Below are positions 12,041 to 21,189 of a stretch of 64,000 bases of DNA, in pieces. A model generated the notes under the pieces. It saw only the letters and a list, made by a program, of their open reading frames with translations, made no database searches and had not been told where the DNA came from. The stretch's first letter is position 1. Each line of letters begins with the position of its first letter. Origin of the DNA: Poa pratensis (taxonomy: Eukaryota > Streptophyta > Magnoliopsida > Poales > Poaceae); contig CAMZMU010000063.1 of NCBI GenBank assembly GCA_947311845.1, positions 56,742,902 through 56,806,901 of the forward strand, written 5' to 3'. The position numbers and the translations under genes were made by a program.

Positions 12041-12317
12041 GGAGGCCGCGAGCGCGCCGCGGGAGAGCACCTCCCCAACATGGCACGTGGCGTACGGACT
12101 GCGCAAACTAGCGCGAGAGCGCCTCCCAGCCTAGCACGACTCGCGGGCTAGCTTACTCAATCGATCGGATGATCAGGCGTGCACGCTACTACTCCGTAGC
12201 TAGCTAGCTTCCATCGGATCGATCAGCATCGCTAGCTAGCTAGCTTCATATGCTTTTAGTTTTTTACTTTTGAACGTGAGGTACTACAAAATAATTCTAC
12301 GCTATAATTTTTTTAAC

Positions 12318-12632
12318 CTGTGCACTGCTTAATTCGAAGCAGTGTACCGCAAAAAGATAAGACAGTACACTGCACCATCCGAGGCAGTACACCGCAAAAA
12401 GAAGACAGTGCACTGCTCCATCCGATGCAGTGCACTGCAAAGAGAAGGATGTGCACGCAAAATAGAAGGCAGTGCACTGTCCTATCCGAGGCAGTGCACC
12501 GTGCACTGTTCCATTCGAGGCAGTGCAACATAAAAGAGAAGGCAGTGCACGATGCACTGCCCAATTCAGGCAGTGCACCGCAAAAAGAGAAGGCAGTGCA
12601 CTGCCCCATCCGAGGCAGTGCACTGCAACGGC
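12318..12632. repeat. Minisatellite built on palindrome GCAGTGCACTGC
   Basis: About 6.5 degenerate units of about 44 bp alternate two half-units: one like GGCAGTGCACTGCCCCATCC and one like GAGGCAGTGCACCGCAAAAA. The core GCAGTGCACTGC is its own reverse complement, so each unit can form a small hairpin. The array ends at GGCTGGAGATGCCCTAA, which resembles the terminus of TAA-targeting MITEs. Open frames across it simply reflect the repeat. Confidence 0.8.
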
Positions 12633-12830
12633 TGGAGATGCCCTAAGCATTCCTAGGAGGTAGGAATTGCTGATTGTATCGATCAGCTGAGTTCTTGGCT
12701 GCACATCCAGAGAAGTGGCGAATCTAGAAAACAAATGCTGGCAAATTTGGAGTTTTACCAGAGTATCACGTCCGTATCTCTCTGAATCTGGAGCTTACCG
12801 TGGATGCTCTGCGTACGCACCCTTAAATAA

Positions 12831-15214
12831 GAGCATCTCCAACCATGGTTGCCAAACCCTTCCCAAACGTCCGGGCGGACAGCCCGGACGCGGTTTGGGC
12901 TAAAATGTGCCACCCAAGGGCGGCCCCCAAATCCTCCTCAAACGTCCGGGCGGTCCGGCTCCCCCCAAGTCCAGCCCATATGTGGGGAGGGTTTGGGGCC
13001 GCCCGGACGCGTCCGCCATGTCGGATCTGTCAAGGCGGCTCCACCAAATTTGAACCCAAATTTCGGCGCCGGCCACTTTCACTTATCCCCTTCTCCACCT
13101 CCAATTCCCGCCGGTAATTTTCATTCCTCCCGCCGCGTCCGTCCACCTGCAAATCCGGATGGAGGCGGAAGGAGCCATCGATTCGGTCGAGCATGGCGCA
13201 TCCTCCCAGTCCGTCGAGCAAGCGGCGGACTCGGCGCTGAAGCCGGAGACCGTTGCGCGGCGGGCGCGGCGCCGCAAGCAGCGCCTACGAGAGCAGGAGA
13301 AGAAGGAGCAAGCGGCGCTGGAGGAGCTGGAGGAGGCGAATAGGATTGCCAACGCGGAGACACAGGATGAGCCCGCGCTGACCACTCCCGTGCCCGTGGT
13401 CCGGCGCCCGACGCAGGCGCCGGTTTCGGCTGTGGGCATGGCGGCGAGAAGGTCGACATCCTCAACGACGAACCGAGAGGAGACGTGCCTCATCGCGGAT
13501 GAGTACCCGTCGCAGGTTCCGCCGACGCAGGACGAGGAGGCGGTGGGGGAGTCTCCGCCTCTCCAGCGGACGCGAGCTTCTTCCGGCGTCACCGCCACCG
13601 ACCTCGTCCAGAACCTGTTCGACGGAAGTCAAATTGACTTTGCGGTATGAATCTCTATCCGAATTACATAGTTCCCAGTCAATTTTAGGTCCGTAGTGTA
13701 ATTCTTAGCATGCTTAGGATGATAAGCATGAATGTATGATGGAATTGATCCGAAATGGGGTCGATCCGCCATCACAGGATCCGTCGGCACCCACATTTCC
13801 TCCCTTTTACACAATGGGTGAGGACGAGCCGACGGAGATTGCGACGGCGGAGGTTGCGGCAAGGAACAAGGCGAAGGCCAAGAAGGTGTACACGGCAAGA
13901 GGCTCTTCGTACACTTCTTTTGAAGATGTTTTGCTTTGCCGAGCTTGGTTAGCCACAAGCATGGATGCTATATGTGGAACCGAGCAAAAGGGCACAAGGT
14001 TGTGGGAGAAGATACATGCCCACTTCCATCATCAAAAGGAATACGTGCAACCCCACCCAATTGTGTCCGATCGCAATGCCGGCTCTCTCCAACATAGGTG
14101 GGCTTCGATCCAAGAAAGTGTCAACAAATATTGCGGTTTTCATGCACAAGTGTTGAACCGGAATCAAAGTGGTGTCAACGTGACTTCCCATGTAAGCTAT
14201 TACTTCTACTTGGTTCATTGTCATCTCTTCATTTCATCACATTTCATTGATGTCATTGCTCTACTTTTGTGCTTGCTAGGCTAGTTTGGCCGCCACTTTG
14301 TACCATCAAACGGAGAAGAAACCTTTCACCCTCGCACATTGTTGGCTAGAGTTGACCGGGAAACCCAAGTGGGTCTCCCAATATGATGATCACAAGAATC
14401 CGGCCAAGAAATGGAAGACAAATGATGGATCATGTTCTTCCATCCCAATTGGACTTGATGAAGAAGATGGGCCGTCCGAAACCGGAAGTGGCCGGAAGAG
14501 GATGATGACGGGGAGGGGGTGGAGAAGGATCGAGCGGCTCAAGACGGCGCCGCCACGAAGATGTCCACCACATGGAAGGACATCTTCTCAAAGAAGGATG
14601 AATCCATGCAAAAGTTGGAGAAAGAAAGAGAGGACAAGAAGGCCGAGAGGTATGACGCCTTCTTGGCTTTGCAAAGGGAAAGAATGGAGTTTGATCGCCT
14701 CCGACTCAAGGAGAGGATGGACATTGAGAGGGCGAGGTTGGAATTGGTGAAGGAGGAGGCTTGGATGAAGCTCCAATTGGAGCAAAAGAAGATGGCGGAT
14801 GCCTATGCGATGGAACAAGAGAAAGTCAATGTTGCAAGAATTACCGAGTTGGATGAGCCTAGCGCAAAGTGGATCCTCATGATGAAGAAGAAGATCTCCG
14901 ACCGTGACCTCGGCCTAGATGGCTCCGGTGGAACCGCCCCTTGAAGAAGAAGAGAACACTTCTCATTCTTGTATCGGACAACTTGTTAAACTTGTTAATT
15001 TCATTTGATTTTGAACCACTATGTTTTGTAATGCGGATTCGGTATGTATCGGATCGGCGTTGCATGGTTTGCATGAGTTTGGGGACAACATTTTATGGAA
15101 TGTGGTTGTAGGAGCCCAACTATGGGGGCTGTTCGGTCGGTGTCCGCGGACACGTCCGGACGCGTCCGCGGACACTTTGGGGCCCGGATTTGGTGGCTCC
15201 GCTTGGAGATGCTC
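12831..15214 (+). mobile_element. PIF/Harbinger-type element carrying ORF1 only
   Basis: A 2384-bp element flanked by TAA (12828-12830 and 15215-15217). It starts GAGCATCTCC and ends GGAGATGCTC. The subterminal regions are rich in CGGACGCG and GTCCGGGCGG. It encodes a Myb/SANT-like ORF1-type protein (13159-14944) but no DDE transposase, so it cannot be autonomous. It lies between 12.8 and 15.2 kb and ends 162 bp before the start codon of cZOG copy 2, just upstream of that gene's TATA box. Confidence 0.75.
13159..14944 (+). pseudogene. Harbinger ORF1-like (SANT-like / NAM-associated) gene, frameshifted
   Basis: Three exons are visible: 13159-13644, 13727-14191 and 14280-14944, with donors GTATGA and GTAAGC and acceptors ATAAG and GCTAG, all in phase 0. 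Exon 1 is rich in Glu, Arg and Ala, with a possible coiled coil (ARRRKQRLREQEKKEQAALE). Exon 2 has a SANT/Myb-like trihelix region (YTSFEDVLLCRAWL, GTRLWEKIHAHF, LQHRWASIQESVNKYCG). Exon 3 has FTLAHCWLELTGKPKW and a long charged helix (LEKEREDKKAERYDAFLALQ), as in NAM-associated C-terminal domains. In PIF/Harbinger elements such ORF1 proteins act with the transposase in DNA binding. A frameshift near 14490-14518 splits exon 3, so the gene is probably dead. The exon model is inference from splice consensus. Confidence 0.7.
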
Positions 15215-15278
15215 TAACTATGTCATCGCTATCGTCATCACCTTAGCCCACCGTCGCGTTCGCTCGCTGCTGCCAGCA

Positions 15279-15286
15279 TATATAAA
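15279..15286 (+). promoter_or_regulatory. TATA box of cZOG copy 2
   Basis: TATATAAA lies 91 bp before the ATG at 15377 and 65 bp downstream of the right end of the PIF/Harbinger element. The upstream promoter of this copy is therefore replaced or displaced by the transposon. Confidence 0.65.
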
Positions 15287-15376
15287 CCTGTCATTGTCCC
15301 GTTCAGGCTCATCAGCCAAAGAACACATCAGCAGCACCACGTCAATACACGCCACTGAAAAGTAAAACACACGGCG

Positions 15377-16728
15377 ATGGGGAGCGAGAGCCACGCAATG
15401 GGGTCTGTGGCCGTGGTGGCGGTGCCGTTCCCGGCGCAGGGCCACCTGAACCAGCTGCTGCACCTGTCGCTGCAGCTCGCCTCGCGCGGGGTGGAGGTGC
15501 ACTACGCCGCGCCGGCGTTGCACATCCGTCAAGCTCGCTCACGCGTGCACGGATGGGACGAGGAGGCGCTCCGCTCGATCCAGTTCCACGACCTGGGCAT
15601 CTCCAGCTACGTCTCCCCGCCTCCAGACCCCGCCGCCGACTCGCCCCTTCCCATCCCACATCATGCCCCTGCTAGAGGCCTACATCGCCGGCGCGCGAGC
15701 CCCGCTCGCGGCGCTGCTCCGCCGACTCTCCGGTTCCCGCCGCCGCGTCGTCGTCGTGCACGACCGCATGAACGCCTTCGCCAACGAGGAGGCGGCGCGG
15801 CTGCCCAACGGCGAGGCGTTCGGGCTGCACTGCGTGGCCGTGTCCATGCTCGTCGAGCGAATCGACTCCAGCATTCTGCGTGGGAACGGCCTCGCCTTCA
15901 GCGGCGTCGAGCAGCATGCGCCCAAGGAGTTCGTCGACTTCACTAGGCGGCGTCGAGCAGCATGCGCCCAAGGATTTCGTTGACGTCGTCGCCGGGCACC
16001 TGGCCGCCGACGGAAAGAAGATCTTCGCCGTCGGACCGTTGAACCCTCTTCTTCCCGCGAGCGCGTCACCAAACCAGGGCAAGCAGCGACACGAGTGCCT
16101 CGACTGGCTCGACAAGCAGCCCCTGGCGTCGGTGCTGTACGTGTCCTTCGGCACGACGTCGTCGTTGCGTGCGGAGCAAATCGAAGAGCTCGCTGCAGCA
16201 CTCCACGGCAGCAAGCAACGGTTCATCTGGGTGCTCCGTGACGCCGACCGCGGCGACATATTCGCTGAGGCCGGCGAGAGCTGCCACAAGAAGCTGCTGT
16301 CTGAGTTCACCAAGGACACGGAAGGGACGGGGCTGGTGATCACGGAGTGGGCGCCGCAGCTGGAGATCCTGCCGCACGGCGCCACAGCGGCGTTCATGAG
16401 CCACTGCGGGTGGAACTCGACCATGGAGAGCCTGAGCCACGGCAAGCCCATCCTCGCCTGGCCAATGCACTGCGACCAGCCATGGGACGCGGAGCTTGTC
16501 TGCAACTATCTCAAGGCCGGCATTCTCGTGCGTCCCTGGGAGAAGCACAGTGAGGTGGTTGCGGCAAATGCCATTCAGGAAGTCATCGAGGAAGCCATGC
16601 TATCTGACAAAGGAATGGCTGTGCGGAGACGGGCGAAGGCGCTCGGGGACGCCGTCCGCGCCTCCGTGGCCGACGGCGGTTCGTCTCGTAGAGACCTGGA
16701 TGACTTCATGGCTTACATCACAAGGTGA
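15377..16728 (+). pseudogene. cZOG-like UDP-glycosyltransferase copy 2 (multiply disrupted)
   Basis: Same family as copy 1. It begins near-normally ([20 protein letters not shown], candidate catalytic His23). A +1 shift at about 15645-15660 moves the frame; the gene continues in the frame of [19 protein letters not shown] (from 15663). A 46-bp segment (15901-15946) is duplicated imperfectly at 15947-15992, visible as HAPKEFVDF then [10 protein letters not shown], and causes a second +1 shift. About 30-35 residues present in the other copies (the [14 protein letters not shown] segment) are missing just after it. From there the frame is open to 16728: [25 protein letters not shown] and the PSPG box at 16348-16479 (WAPQLEI to HCDQ). 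The residue before the box is Glu instead of the Gly in the other copies. The gene cannot give a full-length enzyme. Confidence 0.9.
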
Positions 16729-16863
16729 TCGACTGAATGCCATGTGGGAAGATTCGGAAAGAGCCCGACACTGACACAGTTCAGCCCTAGAAATCTCGAT
16801 GTGAATCTGTGTGCCTCTCAGTCCTGAAATTTTATTTTTATATCTACAGATATAAAATATATA

Positions 16864-17354
16864 GGCTTGTGCTTTCATAGACCCCTAAGTCTCGCAATCG
16901 TATAACCGTACCAAAGGGTATCTCGGTCTCCACCGGCGAGAGAGGGTAGGGCAAGGTAGCTCGCCGAAGCCCAAATCCTAAGACCCGTGTTTTTGTTGAG
17001 AGAATATACGATGTATGTACGTATCGGTTTTTTTGGGCCCACCTCCTAGATGTCGATAGCCATTGGCACATCGTTGGTCGCCACTTCCATTTTCATGTAC
17101 CCTAGACGATCGTGATCAGCTCGTTGCAGCCACCGGTTACGGTGGCCATCTCCTTTTCTTTTTTCCTTTTTTAGCGGGAACGGAGATACGTGCGGGTGTG
17201 GACGTGTACGGGTGTGGCGCGTACGAATACGGGAACCTCTTGTCCAAATGACGATCATGGCCCTAATCCGGGACAGGTAAGATTAAATCTCAGCCGTCCT
17301 TGTGTTCTGCTCAGGATACATTTTCACCCTTGGGGGTCTATGAAAGCACAAGCC
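16864..17354. mobile_element. MITE-like element with 9-bp TSD downstream of cZOG copy 2
   Basis: A 491-bp element flanked by AAATATATA (16855-16863 and 17355-17363). The left terminus is GGCTTGTGCTTTCATAGACC and the right terminus is its complement, giving a TIR of about 22-25 bp. No protein is encoded. The 9-bp duplication suggests a Mutator-type source. It lies 135 bp after the stop codon of copy 2. It has no sequence similarity to the 490-bp element behind copy 1, so the two insertions are independent. Confidence 0.8.
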
Positions 17355-17363
17355 AAATATATA

Positions 17364-17809
17364 TTTGTAATAATTTATAGGTCGAACTGTACATTAGTCG
17401 ACTGAGTTTTTTAACACCAATCAACTACAACCAAGATGCCAAAACAGTTGACTAAATAAAATCAGGAGAACACATGTATTAGGTAAAAAAATCATCATGA
17501 TGTTAAAAAAACGCAGACTATCAATCTACACAATCAAAAAAGTGAAAAATAAAACGCACGGAAAATATTAAAACATATCCATTCACAAAAAAAATCAAAT
17601 GGAAAATCACAAGTTGAACACTTTTGGAAATGTCAAACCAGCATACACAGAGTGATACGGGCTAAAATTAATTTCTTAAAAAATCAAAACTTTTCATTAG
17701 TACAAATTAAATATTTTGGAACAAGGAGTGAAAGAGGTTGTGTTATGACAACATCTATTTTAAGTACACATTTGGAAAGCGTTTCTAATTCTTTTTCTGA
17801 AGTGTCAAG
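17364..17809. other. AT-rich intergenic DNA
   Basis: No gene or bounded element is seen; the sequence is rich in A runs. Confidence 0.35.
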
Positions 17810-18746
17810 TAAGTCCCAAATCTTTGAAAATGCACATTCAGGTCCCAAATTATTTTTAAGTGGTTTAGGAAAGGTCCTAAACTGGTATGACCAGCGTTAA
17901 CCGGCCTATGCGGCGCTTTGACCAGTACCACGTCCACAGTGGGGCCCAAGAGGTCTGTCTAACAGTCGGGCATGGATATTTGTGACCCCCGTGGATCTGC
18001 TCCTTTCCCCACCTCTGCCTGGTGAATTATGAGACGAAGAACGGTTGAGGCGCTGATCTGGTGAGAGCAGACCGGAGGCGGCGGCCTCGTAGATAGCGCC
18101 CGGGAGCAAGGCTCCGGAGTTCTAGCGACCCGGCAAGCCTCCTTCGCGCTATGGTAAGAAAACCTAAACCTAATCCCCTCATGTGCCACTTGTTTCGCGG
18201 CGGTAGATGATTAGGAAGAATTGGGAGTAGATTTTTGACAATTTGCATGTTATTTAGAACCATTTGAGGAGCAATTCACCGTCGAAATCAATTGTGTTGG
18301 AAGTGTTTTGCGGATTTGGCTCATCGAACTCATATGTCGATGGCAAAGTTGCTCTTTTTGATGGATGTGAAGCACACACATGGTCTCCTTTGTGGCTCAT
18401 ATATTTTATGTAGCAGCAGAGTTATAATCATTAAAAAAACATTTTGTACTAGTTGCTCCCTGGAAAACACCTACATATAGGACTTCACATTGTGGACTGT
18501 GATACTCACACACTGAGCATGATTTTCGTTGTTGCAGAGTTCCAATATTTTCAGATGTTTGTGGACCAGTAATTATGAGGGCTCATATGCAAAAATTCCC
18601 AACATCCAGTTGTGGGAAATCTCCCAACACACATAACACGGTTGATGTGGCGCCGATCAGTATTAGTCATACCAGTTTATGACCTTGCATGAACAACTTA
18701 AAAATAATTTGGAACCTGGATGTGCATTTTCAAAGGTTCAAAACCT
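17810..18746. mobile_element. Element with ~90-100-bp terminal inverted repeats
   Basis: The left arm (about 17810-17915) contains TTTGAAAATGCACATTCAGG, CCAAATTATTTTTAAG and AAACTGGTATGACCA. The right arm (about 18650-18746) carries their complements in mirrored order: GGCGCC, CATACCAGTTTATGACCTTG, CTTAAAAATAATTTGG and TGTGCATTTTCAAA. The interior, about 0.75 kb, has no recognisable protein. The exact ends and any target duplication are not clear. Long TIRs fit a Mutator-like non-autonomous element, but the class is not certain. Confidence 0.65.
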
Positions 18747-19764
18747 ACATTACACTTAGGGAAAAGAACTAGAACCGTTCATGCATTTAACTCATTAAAT
18801 AATATACGACTAATGTATATTTAAAGGGCAACATACAAAAAAAAAATTGAGCAGGAAAACTACATGAGCCAAAAAAAATCACATATTAGAAATACAATGA
18901 ATGTATTTTTTTTTTTTGAAATATTGCAACTGCATAGAAAAATTAAAACAACTAATTTTGGCCAAAATATTCGATGAACTGTAGGAAAAATGGAATTAAA
19001 TGACAAAATACAACCAAGTAAAGGCAAAAATCAGTCTAGCCAAGATCCAAATCAATTCCAAAATAGTATTGTCTTGGTCTAATGAGAACATCTTGTAGAT
19101 TAGTCGTCTTTGAAATTTTATCAGTACATATCTCGAAAAATGATCAACATGTCTAATAATTTGTTGGTGCAAAAAAATCTAGTACTTTTTCTCGGCGCAT
19201 ACTGGAAAAAAATTCAAGCAACTGGGAATTTTAAAACCGTCTTGTCAGAAAAATATTGGATTCCACATACTCCTTAATTCATTACTCCATCCATATCAAA
19301 ATATAATTGTTTTAGATATCTTATATACGGATTACATACAAATGGAAATTAGTGAATTTACACACTTATACGCGTCTAGGTACACCTGTATCAAGAAAAT
19401 GTTAAAATATCTTATATTTTGGTAAGGCGGTAGGTGCAAGTATAAGATATGTCACGGAACGTTCCATCAGACTACTTGTCTTCAGTCAACCCAAGGAACA
19501 CGAGTTGGTGACTAAGACTAGTTGGTCACTTTCTAGAAACTAAAACAAAACATCTTCCAATGTTCCAAGCCACACTTAGGATATTCCAAGAGACAGATCT
19601 ATGAGGAAGAAAATCCTATGAGGCTATCGTCAGTTTCGCTGGTCAACACAGCCAAGTCAGGCAGTCAGCCAATGTAATATCTCGAGTGTATATCGTTTCA
19701 AAAAAAAAAAACTCGAGTGTATATATGTCAGGTTGGGGCGGCCTTTGCTCGGCATGCTCAGGAA
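18747..19764. other. AT-rich DNA with a degenerate Stowaway-like MITE
   Basis: At about 19282-19443 the ends TACTCCATCCATATCAAAAT and the rough complement (ATATTTTGGTAAGGCGGTAG) resemble degenerate Stowaway MITE termini. The rest is AT-rich with no gene. Confidence 0.4.
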
Positions 19765-19772
19765 GCACGGAG

Positions 19773-20835
19773 CAGGGGCGGAGCCAAGATTCAGACATGG
19801 GGGGCGAGCCATGACGATCACATGTGCAATATAATATAGCAAATTATCAAGCGTAAAAAATAGCATATCTAGTTACTAACATATGGAAGGGGAGCCTTGG
19901 CGCAGCGGTAAAAGCTGCTGCCTTGTGACCATGAGGTCACGGGTTCAAGTCCTGGAAACAGCCTCTTGCAGAAATGCAGCGAAAGGCTGCGTACTAAAGA
20001 CCCAAAGTGGTCGGACCCTTCCCCGGACCCTGCGCAAGCGGGAGCTACTGCACCGGGGCTGCCCTAGTTACTAACATATGTTTGGGGATAAACCAATACC
20101 ATTATATAGATACAAATGACCTAATATTTTTAGATAATAAGAAAACCGAAATTTTTCACCTACTTTTTGCAAGTTTAGAAATAGTCTACTCTCACCATTT
20201 GCCAACTAATTGAGCCAAAATTTCGACTTTAGGCCACCAGATTCAATATCAAAACAATTTGCGTGAAAAATCATATGTTTCTTTTTATGTTTCAACTAAT
20301 AAATAACTAAACCCAAGCCGATGGGAATCAGATCTGATTACAAATACTTATATAATATAGTATACCGTGTACATACCTTCACCTTGACTAAAAATTCAGT
20401 GGTGCGGACTTATGCCAAGCGAGCAGCGTCCGGCAGCCGCCGCATCCCCACTACTCGGCTGCATGGACGAACTGCCATTCCAATCCATGGTTTGCCGCCG
20501 CCGGCGTACGCCCTGACAAACTGGTTGCGAGATGGATATATGATGATGGAAAACGGCCAGGCCAACAAAGTCCACGGTCTATGTAGAGGTTAGATGGGTT
20601 TCGCTGTGCTGGGCTTTTTTCTTTGACGATCTGTGCTGGGCTGCGGGTGTGTGCGTAGCTACATAATATTGGGCTTAAATATTATTTCGTCTGTGTTGAT
20701 TAGCTAATTACGTACGTCATTAGCGCATACGTATACACATGCTACTACTGGAAACCTGTATATTTCTATGAGGGGGGCGATCGGTTGGGGGGGGGGGGGT
20801 CGGACCCCTGCTAGCACCCCCTGTCTCCGCCCCTG
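19773..20835. mobile_element. hAT-type element, 8-bp TSD, in cZOG copy 3 promoter
   Basis: A 1063-bp element flanked by the perfect 8-bp duplication GCACGGAG (19765-19772 and 20836-20843), diagnostic of hAT transposition. The termini are CAGGGGCGGAGCCA on the left and, read inward, CAGGGGCGGAGACAG on the right. No transposase is recognisable, so it is non-autonomous. It contains the SINE at 19886-20063. Its right end is 70 bp before the ATG of cZOG copy 3, so it separates that coding region from its original promoter. Confidence 0.85.
19886..20063 (+). mobile_element. tRNA-derived SINE (Au SINE type)
   Basis: A 178-bp element with perfect 17-bp target duplications CTAGTTACTAACATATG at 19869-19885 and 20064-20080. 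The 5' part is tRNA-like with a polymerase III A box (TGGCGCAGCGGTAAA) and B box (GGGTTCAAGTCC). The 3' part includes AGACCCAAAGTGGTCGGACC and GCGCAAGCGGGAGCTA. This matches what is known of the Au SINE of wheat relatives. It is nested in the hAT element, so it is the younger insertion or moved with it. Confidence 0.9.
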
Positions 20836-20905
20836 GCACGGAGGCGGCGCAATCGTTCGTGAGAGCGGAGCAGAGCAGTGTTTCCACTCGAACTCGATCG
20901 ATCCC

Positions 20906-21090
20906 ATGGAGTCCGTCGTGGTGGTGGCAGTGCCGTTCCCCGCGCAGGGCCACCTGAACACGCTTCTGCACCTGTCACTGCGTCTCGCGGCGCGCGGGCT
21001 GCCCGTGCACTACGCCGCTCCGGCGCCGCACGTCCGCCAGGCTCGCGCGCGCGTGCACGGGTGGGATCCGCGAGCCGTCCGCTCCGTCCG
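20906..21090 (+). pseudogene. cZOG-like copy 3, 5' part (split by LINE)
   Basis: Starts at the ATG at 20906 and encodes the N-terminal acceptor domain start: [20 protein letters not shown] (candidate catalytic His16), [20 protein letters not shown] and VRSVRF. At 21090 it breaks into the poly(T) of a minus-strand LINE. The 3' part resumes at 29655 after the duplicated 9 bp CTCCGTCCG, with [11 protein letters not shown]. Without the insertion the two parts join in the same reading frame, so they are one gene. The hAT element ends 70 bp upstream of the ATG, so the native promoter is also gone. Confidence 0.9.
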
Positions 21091-21189
21091 TTTTTTTTAT
21101 ACAAGGCACAAAGTGTCCAGCCTTAAATTAATAAGACCACCAAGTTCACACATCGACGATTACATGCTGCGGCATACAGCTTAGCCATA

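Noticed and set aside
10680..12632. CRISPR array
   Set aside because: Repeats are degenerate, have no regular unique spacers and lie in plant nuclear DNA.
12320..12734. Cys/His/Ala-rich repeat proteins
   Set aside because: Translation of the palindromic minisatellite; both strands give similar artefacts.
19886..19960. tRNA gene
   Set aside because: A and B boxes are present, but the unit is 178 bp with a non-tRNA 3' part and 17-bp target duplications, so it is a SINE.
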